Shown one piece after another: positions 8,137-16,341 of a stretch of 39,454 nt of DNA. Position 1 is the first letter of the stretch. Every line of letters starts with the position of its first letter. The notes beneath the pieces are model-generated. The model saw only the letters and a list, made by a program, of their open reading frames with translations. It did not search any database and was not told where the DNA came from. The position numbers and the translations under genes were made by a program. The stretch is from a bacterium (GTDB taxonomy: Bacteria; Myxococcota_A; UBA9160; SZUA-336), in the NCBI GenBank assembly GCA_024226335.1, contig JAAELY010000295.1, forward strand, positions 1-39,454. Reading direction: 5' to 3'.

Positions 8137-9012
8137 CTATACATCGGACGAGTGTTTCCGAACCGTCAGTAGACCGTCGCGGATCGCACGGCCTCCCTCC
8201 GGTTCCAGAACTTCGAAGCGCACGCTATCTCCGCGCACAGGTCCGATACGCAGGTTGAGCATCGAAGGCATTCGCACCATTGCGCCGAAGCGGCCCGCAA
8301 TTCGCACGACCCGTTCCGCGTCACCCCCGAAGCACTCGGATACGAGGCGGGATACCGCCAGCGCAAGAGTGGCTGTGCCGTGCAGAATCGGCTCGGGAAG
8401 ACCCGCCGCCTGGGCGACGGCTGCATCCGTGTGGATCGGATTCCAGATGCGCGCACATTCCGTGTAGACGAGAGCTGCGTTTGCTGCGACTGAAATCGGA
8501 TATTCCTTTGTCGCTTCGTCTGCGGGCATGGGTTTCGGTAGTGGCTCGGCGTCATCGAGCGCGCGGTCCCCGCCCACGACCTCGATGCCTCGCAGGAGCA
8601 TTCCGTACCAGGTCGTCGAAACCGGCTGGCCGTCTGCGGCGACGGTTTCGAGCCGGGTCAGCTGGTAGGCACCGGAGCGCCGCGCTTCCACCTTGGCGAT
8701 CGTGGCTCGCGTCGTCAGCGTCATGCCCGCGCGGATCGGTTGGTGAAGACTCAGGTCGTGACTGGCATGGACGCCGCGCAGGCGCTCCTCGGCCAGAAGT
8801 CCCGTAGGCAAGCAGCGGGGATCCAGGAAGATCGGCCACTCGTAACAGACGGGAAAAAGAGGGTGCGCCAGCACATCCGTGCGCGCCCTCGTATCCAGAT
8901 AGGCGGGTGCCAGATCTCCGAGCCCCGCCGCGTACGCCATGGTCCAGCGCGCGTCCGGGGTGTGCTCGACCGGCTCACCGCTGCGGCCGACGATGTTTGA
9001 ATCAATGGACAT
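8137..9012 (-). CDS. MaoC-like double-hotdog enoyl-CoA hydratase
   Basis: A 291-residue protein with two hotdog halves. The N-terminal half (about 1-140) is the degenerate MaoC_dehydrat_N type. The C-terminal half carries hydratase-2 features: YTECARIWNPIHTD followed by the GLPEPILHGT loop, with Asn and His as likely catalytic residues (family motif usually D-x4-H; here N-P-I-H-T-D). Members hydrate enoyl-CoA in fatty acid, steroid or PHA metabolism. The start is ATG 9012; no clear Shine-Dalgarno lies upstream, and a TAGTAT hexamer sits a few bases before it, so the leader may be very short. It is divergent from the molybdenum enzyme and 71 bp upstream of the PLP enzyme gene. Confidence 0.85.
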   Translation of the reverse strand: MSIDSNIVGRSGEPVEHTPDARWTMAYAAGLGDLAPAYLDTRARTDVLAHPLFPVCYEWPIFLDPRCLPTGLLAEERLRGVHASHDLSLHQPIRAGMTLTTRATIAKVEARRSGAYQLTRLETVAADGQPVSTTWYGMLLRGIEVVGGDRALDDAEPLPKPMPADEATKEYPISVAANAALVYTECARIWNPIHTDAAVAQAAGLPEPILHGTATLALAVSRLVSECFGGDAERVVRIAGRFGAMVRMPSMLNLRIGPVRGDSVRFEVLEPEGGRAIRDGLLTVRKHSSDV

Positions 9013-9080
9013 GCGCGCATACTAACCCAGGCTGGAGAATCCATATATAGTGGCCGAACCATCCCGAGGAGGAGGCCCCC
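9013..9080. promoter_or_regulatory. Divergent intergenic promoter region
   Basis: A 68-bp gap separates the divergent hydratase (minus) and molybdenum oxidoreductase (plus) genes, so both promoters must lie here or overlap. An AT-rich patch TATATAG at about 9044-9050 could be the plus-strand -10 element, and TTAGTATG read on the minus strand just before 9012 could serve the hydratase. GAGGAGGAGG at about 9065-9074 is a strong ribosome binding site for the plus-strand ATG at 9081. No convincing -35 boxes are seen. Confidence 0.4.
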
Positions 9081-11261
9081 ATGAGTCCCGCAACTGAAGG
9101 CGACTGGCGATCGACCGCATGTGTTCTTTGCTCGCTCAATTGCGGCCTTCTGGTCCGCGTCGAGGACAATCGGATCACCAAGGTGAGGGGCGACAAGTCA
9201 AATCCCTTCAGCCGCGGCTATACCTGCAGCAAGGGACTCACGGTGGCGAAGTACGCGCACCACGATCAGCGGGTGCGCGAGCCGTTGAAGCGCCAGCCGG
9301 ATGGGACCCATGTGCCGATCTCCTGGGATCAGGCCATCTCGGAGATCGCCGAGAAGCTGAATCAGATCATCGCCCGGTCCGGTGGCCGGACGGTCGGTCT
9401 CGTAGGAGGTGGCGGGCAGGCCAATCACATGGACTTCGTCTATGCGCTGGGCCTGCTCCAGATGATCGGTTCGACCTCGCACTTCAATGCGCTTGCGCAG
9501 GAGTTCACACAGAAGTACTGGGTCAACGGTCATGTCTTTGGCAGCGAGGGAAGCGACTTCGATGCCAATCCCGAAGAGTCGGAATTCTATATCGTCATCG
9601 GTTCGAATCCGTGGTTGAGTCACGGCATCCAGCGGGCGCGCGTGGTTCTGAAAGAGATCGCCAAGGATCCCGACCGCTCAATGGTAGTCGTCGACCCGCG
9701 TCGCACCGAGACGGCGAAGATGGCCGACAAGCACCTGCAGATCCGTCCGGGCACGGATCTCTTTTTGTTGCTCGCGATGCTGAACGTGATCGTTCGCGAA
9801 GATCTCGTCGACGAGGCCTTCACGGCTGAACACTCTCACGGGTGGGAGAACGCGCGTTTCATCGCTGATCTGGTCACGCCTGCCAGGGCGGCCGAACTCT
9901 GTGATCTCGAGGAAGACGACATCGTCGATCTGGCTCGGCGCTTTGCCACGGCGGAGAGCGCCAGCATCAAGTTCGACCTCGGCATCTATCACAATCGCTA
10001 CAGCTTGGAGAACTGCTTTCTTCAGCCTCTGCTTCACATCATCACAGGCAATATGTGCACGGCCAGGGGCTCGCACTTTCCCTTGACACTGTTTAGCGGC
10101 GCCAATCTGTTTGCAGATGGAGAGGTGCCGCGAACGCAGGTGGCGGGAATCCCGGCGATCCGCGGACTGTTTCCGCCCAATGCTCTGCCCGAGGAGATTC
10201 TCGAAGCGGGCGATCAGTCCATCCGCGCGCTTTTCGTGGAGGGTTGCAACCCGCTGCGCTCCTACGCCGACACGCAGGCCATGACTCGAGCCTTCGAGGC
10301 CCTGGAGTTGCTGGTCGTGATCGAACCCGCGATGACCGAAGCCGCGATGCTCGCACACTACGTGTTGCCGGTACCGGTAGGCTACGAGAAGTGGGAGGCA
10401 TCGGTGTTCCCGAAGGGTTTCCCCGAGATCCATGCGCATCTGCGCGCCCCGGTGATTCAGGGGCCGCCCGAGGCGAAGCAGGAGTGCTTGATCTTCTACG
10501 AGATTGCCAAGGCCATGGGGCTCGACCTCTCGTTGCATCCTCTCTACAAGATGATGGCGGCGGCAGTCGAAACGGGTGAAGTCTCGCCCGTACTCTCATT
10601 CGTCAAGCTGGTGTGTACGGTCTTCGCTGCCCAGAACCGCGATAAACTGATTGAGGCGGGGACCCTCACGGCCGAAGACGATCCGGCCGAAGCGCTGTTC
10701 AAGAAGCTGCTCGAGAACCCGCAGGGACTCCTTCTATGCCGTGCGGATCCGGAAGACAACTGGAGTCAGGTCAGCCATCCGGACAAGAAGGCGGTGCTCG
10801 ATACTCCCGAGGTGTTGGCGCTGTTTCGCGACCTGGAGATCCCCGACGACACCGACTTTCGCAAGAACAGCGAGTTCCCCTTCATCTTGCAAACAGGGGA
10901 ACGCACCGACTCCAACGCGAACACCATCCACCGCGATCCCAGCTGGCGAAAGGCACTTCACACCAGTTATCTGCGCATGAATTCTTCTGATGCGCAGGAA
11001 CTCGCCGTTGAAGATGGCGAACGCGTGCGACTGGTGACCGAGTACGCAGAGGTGACGGTGCCGGCCATGCTGAGCGAGGACATCTACCGGGGGAATCTCA
11101 GCATGCCCCACGGCTACGGTCTGCTGAGTCGCGACCCTGAAACGGGGAAGATGGAGCCAGTGGGCGTGAACGTCCAGGAGTTGATTCGCGCAAGTCATCG
11201 CGAGCCACTTAGCGGTATCCCCTTTCACAAGGCCATACCCGCGCGAGTCGAGAAACTCTGA
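9081..11261 (+). CDS. Molybdopterin-dependent oxidoreductase, [4Fe-4S] (formate dehydrogenase/DMSO reductase family)
   Basis: A 726-residue catalytic subunit of the bis-MGD molybdenum/tungsten oxidoreductase family. The N-terminal [4Fe-4S] motif is complete: Cys14, Cys17, Cys21 and Cys49 (CX2CX3CX27C), the last in GYTCSKG. Molybdopterin domains follow (ISWDQAISEIAEKL, VVDPRRTETAKMAD, IRPGTDLFLL, FVEGCNPLRSYAD), and the C-terminal cofactor-binding domain at about 600-715 contains LQTGERTDSNANT. No twin-arginine signal is seen, so it is probably cytoplasmic. The Mo ligand residue could not be placed with certainty and the substrate is unknown. ATG 9081 follows a strong GAGGAGG site. An SDR follows 45 bp downstream and may be co-transcribed. 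Confidence 0.92.
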   Translation: MSPATEGDWRSTACVLCSLNCGLLVRVEDNRITKVRGDKSNPFSRGYTCSKGLTVAKYAHHDQRVREPLKRQPDGTHVPISWDQAISEIAEKLNQIIARSGGRTVGLVGGGGQANHMDFVYALGLLQMIGSTSHFNALAQEFTQKYWVNGHVFGSEGSDFDANPEESEFYIVIGSNPWLSHGIQRARVVLKEIAKDPDRSMVVVDPRRTETAKMADKHLQIRPGTDLFLLLAMLNVIVREDLVDEAFTAEHSHGWENARFIADLVTPARAAELCDLEEDDIVDLARRFATAESASIKFDLGIYHNRYSLENCFLQPLLHIITGNMCTARGSHFPLTLFSGANLFADGEVPRTQVAGIPAIRGLFPPNALPEEILEAGDQSIRALFVEGCNPLRSYADTQAMTRAFEALELLVVIEPAMTEAAMLAHYVLPVPVGYEKWEASVFPKGFPEIHAHLRAPVIQGPPEAKQECLIFYEIAKAMGLDLSLHPLYKMMAAAVETGEVSPVLSFVKLVCTVFAAQNRDKLIEAGTLTAEDDPAEALFKKLLENPQGLLLCRADPEDNWSQVSHPDKKAVLDTPEVLALFRDLEIPDDTDFRKNSEFPFILQTGERTDSNANTIHRDPSWRKALHTSYLRMNSSDAQELAVEDGERVRLVTEYAEVTVPAMLSEDIYRGNLSMPHGYGLLSRDPETGKMEPVGVNVQELIRASHREPLSGIPFHKAIPARVEKL

Positions 11262-11306
11262 GGGAATGCGGCACCGCCCCTTGATCGTATTCAACTCGAG
11301 GTGGGA

Positions 11307-12128
11307 ATGACGTCCAGGGTCATTCTGATTACCGGGGCTTCCGCCGGTTTCGGCAAGGCCGGCGCCGAGCATCTGGCCGCGCTCGGTCACCGCGTCTACG
11401 GAACCAGCCGGCGCGCCGCGTTTCCTGATTCAGCCGATGCACCCCCCGGTCCGCTCATGCTTCCGATGGATGTCTGTGACGACGAATCCGTACGACAGGC
11501 GGTGGACTTCGTTCTGAAGCGGGAAGGTCGGATCGACGTCCTCGTGAACAACGCCGGTGTAGGCCTGGCCGGTGCCATCGAGGACACCTCGGTCGAAGAA
11601 GCCAAGGCGCTGTTCGAGACCAACTTCTTCGGGGTGTTGCGCGTCTGTCGCGCCGTCCTGCCCAGTCTACGGGAGCAGAGATCGGGTCATATCGTGAACA
11701 TCAGCTCTTTGGGGGGACTCGTTACGATCCCCTTCCAGGGCTTTTACTCGGCTTCGAAGTACGCCCTCGAGTCCATGTCCGATGCGCTGCGCATGGAGCT
11801 TCGTTCGTTCGGCATCCGCGTCACGCTACTCGAGCCTGGAGACTTCAAGACCGGATTCACGGACAGTCGCGTCTTTTCAGCCGCGAGCGAAGAGGGCTCG
11901 GCCTATCGCGAAAGCTGCACGCGAGCCGTGGCCGTGATGGAACGAGACGAACAAAACGGCGCGGATCCGCGCCAGCTCGCGGAATTGCTGGCGAAGGTCA
12001 TCGCCAATCCGTCTCCGCGCAATCGCTACCCGATCGGTCCATTCGTGCAGAGGTACGGTGTCGCGGCACGCCGTTGGCTTCCCTCGACAATTCTCGAGAA
12101 AGCCCTTCGCGCAATCTACCGGATCTGA
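11307..12128 (+). CDS. Short-chain dehydrogenase/reductase
   Basis: Classical NAD(P)-dependent SDR of about 273 residues. Rossmann motif GASAGFGKAG is near residues 9-18, NNAG near 86-89, the catalytic Ser lies in NISSLGG and the Tyr-x3-Lys pair in YSASKYALE. The basic residues after beta-2 (GTSRRA) suggest NADP preference. ATG 11307 is chosen over the in-frame GTG 11301 because GAGG at 11298-11301 is 5 bp from the ATG but would overlap the GTG. It sits just after the molybdenum enzyme on the same strand. The substrate is unknown; oxidoreductases of this shape act on steroids, retinoids and hydroxyacyl compounds. It is the last ordinary chromosomal gene before the accessory region. Confidence 0.9.
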   Translation: MTSRVILITGASAGFGKAGAEHLAALGHRVYGTSRRAAFPDSADAPPGPLMLPMDVCDDESVRQAVDFVLKREGRIDVLVNNAGVGLAGAIEDTSVEEAKALFETNFFGVLRVCRAVLPSLREQRSGHIVNISSLGGLVTIPFQGFYSASKYALESMSDALRMELRSFGIRVTLLEPGDFKTGFTDSRVFSAASEEGSAYRESCTRAVAVMERDEQNGADPRQLAELLAKVIANPSPRNRYPIGPFVQRYGVAARRWLPSTILEKALRAIYRI

Positions 12129-12309
12129 GCGCTTTTCCGGTTGTAAGGGGTTATTAGGGGTAGGGGGAAAGCCTCCTGGATTGCGCCGTCTCCGCGGTCG
12201 GTCGGGCTTCGACCGAATTTCAGATTTTCCGAGACTCCAAGCCATCTCACATCGGCGCGGCCCCGGGAAGTGATTGCAGAGCGTCGGCGCCGAGCGGGAT
12301 GAAAGACAG

Positions 12310-12473
12310 GCCCGCCAAGGCAAATACTCATGCGACTCGGACTGTCGGAATAGGGCGCCGAATAAGACGAATAGGGTTGTAAGCTGCTGTTCTCTGGGAG
12401 AATATGCACTCGACAGTCGGACGTTATCCGACTCAGTCGCGCATGGGGTGCGGTTGTCGAATAGTAGTTGGGC
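12310..12473 (+). repeat. Possible degenerate attC-like site (left boundary of cassette array)
   Basis: GTTGGGC at 12467-12473 fits the attC R' consensus GTTRRRY and is the exact reverse complement of the GCCCAAC boxes at 13958 and 16504. The decayed membrane-protein gene starts 14 bp after it, as cassette genes usually do. Upstream, CATGCG at 12329-12334 can pair with CGCATG at 12440-12445, and the 12-mer CAGTCGGACGTT near 12414 also occurs in the attC at 13958. No good R'' box is found; GCCCGCC at 12310 is a poor match. Much weaker than the three other sites. The rest of 12129-12486 holds no gene. Confidence 0.35.
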
Positions 12474-12486
12474 GGTGACAGGATTC

Positions 12487-12804
12487 ATGGATCTCGAATC
12501 TCTTGGCAACCTCGGCGAAATCATCGGTGCTGTAGCCGTGATCATCTCGATTCTGTACTTGGCGAGGCAGCTCAGGCAATCGAATACGGTCGCACGGGCC
12601 GACAGCTAGCGCGTATTGCTGGATACGTATGAGAGCTGGATGAATGCTCTCGCTGGTTGTATCGACATGCCGGGAGGAGGGCAATGGTGGTCGCCAGCGG
12701 GAAGGGCATTCAACAGCGATTTCGTTGATGCCGTCGAGGAAACGCGAGATCGACTGCATGGGTCATATTCCATAACGGAGATGCTTCCCTTCCTTCGGGC
12801 GTGA
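12487..12804 (+). pseudogene. Decayed small membrane-protein gene (probable first cassette)
   Basis: From ATG 12487 the frame encodes a typical N-terminus of a widespread family of hypothetical single-TM proteins: MDLESLGNLGEIIGAVAVII then SILYLARQLRQSNTVARADS. It is stopped by TAG at 12607-12609 after 40 residues. The same frame continues for 64 codons to a TGA at 12802-12804, and that part contains a stretch (GQWWSPAGRAF then NSDFVDAVEE) resembling the C-terminal region of the same family. The middle of the normal protein of about 150 residues appears missing, so this is a gene broken by an internal deletion plus a nonsense codon. It lies between a possible attC boundary and an IS30 insertion. 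Confidence 0.6.
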
Positions 12805-12883
12805 GACGCCTGCCCTGGAGATTGGCCATCGGTCAAGGGGTATGAAGCATTTCGATCGACCCCGTCGCGAACGGCCGTCTGAC

Positions 12884-12900
12884 TTCAAGTTCGAAGTGCA
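12884..12900 (+). repeat. Left terminal inverted repeat of the IS30-like element
   Basis: TTCAAGTTCGAAGTGCA; pairs imperfectly (12/17) with 13933-13949. It is on the transposase stop-codon side, 7 bp outside the stop at 12908. Confidence 0.6.
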
Positions 12901-12907
12901 CGGTTTT

Positions 12908-13861
12908 CTAGGTTCCAAAGAAGCATTCCTCCGGTGTGCGATAGCCGAGCCTCTTGCGAGGTCGGGTATTCAGCCTTTTTGCTATTCGGTCGCAGTCCCG
13001 CTGCGCGATGTGCGCTTGGCTGCTTCTCTTGGGGAGGTATTGGCGGAGCAGGCCGTTGAAGTTCTCGTTGCTCCCTCGCTCCCATGAATGGTACGGAGTG
13101 GCGAAGTAGACCTTCACCGCCGAGGCCTCCTCCACCGAGGCGTAGTCGTGGAACTCAGTCCCGTTGTCCGAGGTCAGCGTTCGGAAGCGGTGTGGAGCGC
13201 GGCGGATAAGCATCCGTAGACGACGACTCATCCCGTACATGCTCCGGTCGGAGAGCTTTCCGATCATGGCGTAGCCGGTCTTCCTCTCGACCAGGGTGGC
13301 GACGCAGTCCTTGTCCTTGCCACCGACCACCGTATCAATCTCCCAATGACTGATGGTTCTTCTCGTCTCGACCGAAGCGGGTCGTTCGGAGATGTGGCGC
13401 TTCCCGGCAAGCCTCCCTCGACTGTCGTAGCTGTTGTGGCGCTTGCGTCTGCGCTTCGTCGCTTGACGGAGGCATCGATACAGCTGTCCTCCATTCTCCT
13501 TGTCTCGCCAGATGTGGATGTAGATCGTCTCGTGGCTGATGGAGAGCTCCCCGCTTAGCTTGAGTCGCCCTGAGATTTGCTCCGGGCTCCACTGTTCTTT
13601 CAGCTTTCGCTCAACGAGAGCAAACTCCCTCTCAGCGAAGTGGCCATTCTGTCGTGATCGAGATCGGCGGCCATTCGTTCGTTCGATGGCCTTCTGTGCT
13701 CGGTAGGCGCCATCCAGGCGAGCCGAGTTCCGGCGAACTTCCCGCGAAATCGTGCTCCGGTGTCGGCCCACGTAGCGAGCGACTTCGGAGTAGTTCCACC
13801 CGAGCCAACGGAGTGCCGCAATCGTGTATCGTTCATCCGAGCTGAGTTGGTGATATGCCAT
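12908..13861 (-). CDS. IS30-family transposase
   Basis: DDE transposase of about 317 residues. The N-terminus has a helix-turn-helix (LSSDERYTIAAL, then NYSEVARYVGRHRSTISREV) that in this family binds the terminal repeats. A second DNA-binding region follows (WSPEQISGRL, ISHETIYIHIW). The catalytic triad sits in HWEIDTVVG (Asp), LTSDNGTEFHDY (Asp) and GSNENFNGLLRQYLPK (Glu). All three residues and the normal length are present and there is no frameshift, so the element may still be active. The start is ATG 13861 with GGGGA about 7 bp upstream; an in-frame start at 13909 has no support. It reads opposite to the surrounding cassette genes. Confidence 0.95.
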   Translation of the reverse strand: MAYHQLSSDERYTIAALRWLGWNYSEVARYVGRHRSTISREVRRNSARLDGAYRAQKAIERTNGRRSRSRQNGHFAEREFALVERKLKEQWSPEQISGRLKLSGELSISHETIYIHIWRDKENGGQLYRCLRQATKRRRKRHNSYDSRGRLAGKRHISERPASVETRRTISHWEIDTVVGGKDKDCVATLVERKTGYAMIGKLSDRSMYGMSRRLRMLIRRAPHRFRTLTSDNGTEFHDYASVEEASAVKVYFATPYHSWERGSNENFNGLLRQYLPKRSSQAHIAQRDCDRIAKRLNTRPRKRLGYRTPEECFFGT

Positions 13862-13932
13862 CAGCGAGTCCCCATTCTTGGTCGTTTGAGGAATCGTGGC
13901 ATTTCCCAACTCAACTCACCTGGGTGCCGTGT

Positions 13933-13949
13933 TGCACTTACTATATGAA
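13933..13949 (-). repeat. Right terminal inverted repeat of the IS30-like element
   Basis: Plus-strand TGCACTTACTATATGAA; its reverse complement matches 12884-12900 at 12 of 17 positions. It is on the transposase start side, outside the promoter region. Confidence 0.6.
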
Positions 13950-13957
13950 TTCGCCTC

Positions 13958-14089
13958 GCCCAACAACGGCATGCAGTCGGACGTTGAAGGGCTCTCTTGC
14001 AATTTCTGCTGTACCGTCTGGTACTAACCTTCTTGGGCTCAGCGCACTCGGCGGCGCCCATCAACGTCGCTGAAGGGCGACCGTTATGT
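13958..14089 (+). repeat. attC-like recombination site A
   Basis: A 132-bp imperfect palindrome with integron attC layout. R'' box GCCCAAC is at 13958-13964 (fits RYYYAAC). The left arm CAGTCGGACGTTGAAGGGC pairs with the right arm GCCCATCAACGTCGCTG around 14056-14072, leaving unpaired bases on one side as attC sites do. The right end GTTATGT (14083-14089) keeps the GTT of R' but deviates at one of the RRR positions. The interior around 14013-14055 is similar to sites B and C. The next gene starts 57 bp after it. Confidence 0.7.
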
Positions 14090-14146
14090 GGCAGGGGAGC
14101 ACCTCGAGGAGAAGCCTCGATCGGAGCTCGGTAGTGGAGGCGGTCT

Positions 14147-15454
14147 GTGAATCGCCCCCTGCGCCGGTGGAACCGCAGGTGGATTCTGTGGGCCGCGGCT
14201 ACGACTGCCTTGATCGCCACGGGCTCCACAATGATGATGGTCGCCCACCGATCTGGGCGTGCCCGGGAACGGATTCTCCAGAGACCGGCGGCGGCTGCGT
14301 TCTCGGTCGAGTCGCTCGAGCGCGACGTCGCGACGTACGACCGGCTTGGCCCGCACCGAACCGGCACCGACGGAAATCTTTCAGCGGCTAAGTGGCTCGA
14401 GTCGGAGTTCGCAGGTCTCGGGTACCGCGTGCGGATCCAACGCAGGAGCATACCGACCTATCTCGTAGATGAAGCCTTCGTGGAAGTCCGAGGCGAGCGA
14501 ACCCAAGCCTTTCCTCAGTTCCCCGTACCACACCCCGACGCGCATGAGCGCGTGGGCACGTTGGGAGAGCAGATCCCGATACTCCGAATTCCGAATCGGC
14601 TCACCAACAACTCGCTCGCTCAAGCACAGCTGCAAGCGAGGATCCGAGGGGTAGCTGCATCGGGCGCGAAGGCCGTCATCCTGGAGGTGGCCGGCGCCTG
14701 CGGCTATATCAAGACGCTGAACGCGCCCCTCGGCCTCGAGCCCTGGGATGTGCCCGTTCTGCTCGTGGCGGGAGGGGACGCGGAGCGGCTCGCCCTCCTC
14801 GGAGAACAGGCCGAGACCGCTCGCGTGCGACTCATGGGCCGACACACAATGGTCGACAGCATCAACATGATTGCAGAGATCGGTCCGGCCAGTGCCTCCG
14901 CCATCGTGGTGTCTACGCCGCTGAGTGGCTGGTTTCACGCCACCGCTGAGCGCGGCTCCGGGATTGCGGCCTTTCTTTCAGTCGCGCGATGGGCCAGTGC
15001 CGAGCATGGTAGTCGGCGCTTCGTCTTCACAGCGAACTCCGGACACGAACTCGGTGACGCGGGCGCCCATGCCTTCCTCGAATCCGAGGCTCCGCCCCCC
15101 GAGCGGACGCAGCTCTGGCTCCATATCGGAGCGAACATCGGCTCGCGCGATGGCGAAGAGCCAGACCGAGCCAGCTCTCGTCGCTTCCTCATGAGCAATT
15201 CATCGGTTTTGTTTCGCACCTGGGCTGCGTTTCGCGGACAAAGCCTCGTCGGTCCGGTACCGCTCGCCTTTGGCCTCGGCCGTGGCGAGCTTGCCGCCTA
15301 CTTCGACGCTGGATACCGACCCGTCCTGGGTGTATTCGGAGCTGGACCGTTCCACCATTGCGTCAACGACCGATTGCCCGCGGTGCATCTCGAGGCGACC
15401 CGAGGCGTGGCTTTGGGCTTTGCCACGTTAGTCGAGACTCTCACCAGTCGCTGA
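14147..15454 (+). CDS. M28-like membrane-anchored protein, probably non-catalytic (cassette gene)
   Basis: A 435-residue protein with a basic N-terminus and one hydrophobic segment (about 13-32), so membrane-anchored or exported. The N-terminal part has the usual M28 aminopeptidase entry (GPHRTGTDGNLSAAKWLESE) and a PA-like middle region. The core keeps the general fold (SGIAAFLSVARWA, FVFTANSGHELGDAG), but the zinc ligands are missing where expected: the HxD position reads STPLSGWF and the GxDDNxSG loop reads AERGSG. A peptidase function is therefore doubtful. The start is GTG 14147 with GGAGG 6 bp upstream. It is bounded by attC-like sites A and B, so it is read as an integron gene cassette. 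Confidence 0.75.
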   Translation: MNRPLRRWNRRWILWAAATTALIATGSTMMMVAHRSGRARERILQRPAAAAFSVESLERDVATYDRLGPHRTGTDGNLSAAKWLESEFAGLGYRVRIQRRSIPTYLVDEAFVEVRGERTQAFPQFPVPHPDAHERVGTLGEQIPILRIPNRLTNNSLAQAQLQARIRGVAASGAKAVILEVAGACGYIKTLNAPLGLEPWDVPVLLVAGGDAERLALLGEQAETARVRLMGRHTMVDSINMIAEIGPASASAIVVSTPLSGWFHATAERGSGIAAFLSVARWASAEHGSRRFVFTANSGHELGDAGAHAFLESEAPPPERTQLWLHIGANIGSRDGEEPDRASSRRFLMSNSSVLFRTWAAFRGQSLVGPVPLAFGLGRGELAAYFDAGYRPVLGVFGAGPFHHCVNDRLPAVHLEATRGVALGFATLVETLTSR

Positions 15455-15483
15455 CCCGGGTCCGCTCGGCGCGCGAGCGTGCC

Positions 15484-15616
15484 GACCAACCAGGGGATGA
15501 AACCGGACGTTGAATCGCTCGGTTCCGAATACCGCGGTACTGTCTGGCATCAACCTTTTCAGGCTCGGCGACGTCGGCGGTGCTATTCAACGCCACTTAT
15601 CGCCGATTCGTTAGGC
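15484..15616 (+). repeat. attC-like recombination site B
   Basis: A 133-bp imperfect palindrome beginning 30 bp after the M28-like gene. R' is a perfect GTTAGGC at 15610-15616. R'' at 15484-15490 reads GACCAAC, one mismatch from RYYYAAC. The arms GGACGTTGAATCGC (about 15504-15517) and GCTATTCAACGCC (about 15582-15594) pair with one bulged base and one mismatch. The interior (TACTGTCTGGCATCAACC, then GGCTCGGCGACGTCGGCGG) is close to site A in sequence and position. It is the best-formed right end of the set. Confidence 0.75.
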
Positions 15617-15723
15617 GCCGCGCGTATCGCCAGGAATCAGACCGGGGTGCGAAAGCCGGTTCGCTTGCACCCGATTCTAGTGACATCTATTATGCCAACG
15701 ACGATCAAGCGGAGATGGCCACG

Positions 15724-16341
15724 ATGAACACGAGTCTGAAGTCCCTCAAAGAGCTGATGCAAGAAGCGCTTGGCGAGGGGGGCGTTCTCGTCTCCGGCCT
15801 CCGAGGGAAGTACATGGAGATCTCGGAGTCTGCCAACCGCATGGTCTGGATGACCCGCTCCCCAGTCGAGCAGAGCGATTTCGAAGCGCTCGAAGTGGAC
15901 GCATCCTACACCAAGAGCGGAATCGGACAGGCTTCGATGGACCGTGCCGGCTTTCGACATTCACCCGACCGCGCCGAAGAACCGGTGCGGGAGAGGGAGA
16001 TCGGCGGTCATCACTTCATCAACGTGGCCTCGCCACTCGAGATGAAACCCCCCTCTCTGACAGCTGGCCCGATGACAGCCCTCGTCAACAAGGCCCACGT
16101 CCTCGGCTTCGCCGCGGGCCGCAGGCTCGCGATCCTGACGACACCCGAAGGCGATTTCGTCGAGGTGGTCGGAGACGCAAGCGATGATGCTGGTCGGGTT
16201 CTTCCCGAAGGCGGCGAGTTGAATGAAATCGTTTTGAAGGATCCCTGGGTCGTCTCCCTCCCCACTCCGACGCGAGCCTTCTTCTGGTGGCAGGGATCCA
16301 TTCGGAGCTTTCAAGGTCCTGTGACGCTTCCAACCTCGTAG
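15724..16341 (+). CDS. Hypothetical protein, 205 aa (cassette gene)
   Basis: I do not recognise this protein. It is soluble, with no signal peptide or membrane segment. Residues 1-20 form a predicted amphipathic helix (SLKSLKELMQEAL), followed by a strand-rich body with several turns (GGHHFINVASPLEM, LAILTTPEGDFVEVVGDA) and a C-terminal FFWWQGSIRSF motif. ATG 15724 is preferred because GGAG at 15711-15714 is 9 bp upstream; ATG 15715 in the same frame abuts that site. It lies between attC-like sites B and C with its start 107 bp after R', fitting a one-gene cassette. Orphan proteins of this sort are typical of chromosomal integron cassettes. Confidence 0.65.
   Translation: MNTSLKSLKELMQEALGEGGVLVSGLRGKYMEISESANRMVWMTRSPVEQSDFEALEVDASYTKSGIGQASMDRAGFRHSPDRAEEPVREREIGGHHFINVASPLEMKPPSLTAGPMTALVNKAHVLGFAAGRRLAILTTPEGDFVEVVGDASDDAGRVLPEGGELNEIVLKDPWVVSLPTPTRAFFWWQGSIRSFQGPVTLPTS

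Larger units (their letters stand above)
12884..13949 (-). mobile_element. IS30-family insertion sequence (~1.07 kb)
   Basis: A complete IS30-like element: one transposase gene flanked by imperfect inverted repeats. The left end at 12884-12900 and the reverse complement of the right end at 13933-13949 match at 12 of 17 positions, including a shared AAGTGCA inner core. The length of about 1066 bp fits the family. The right end lies 8 bp from the attC-like site at 13958, and the left end 80 bp after the decayed membrane-protein gene, so it appears to have inserted between a cassette gene and its recombination site. Exact outer ends and target duplication (2-3 bp in this family) are uncertain. 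Confidence 0.8.
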
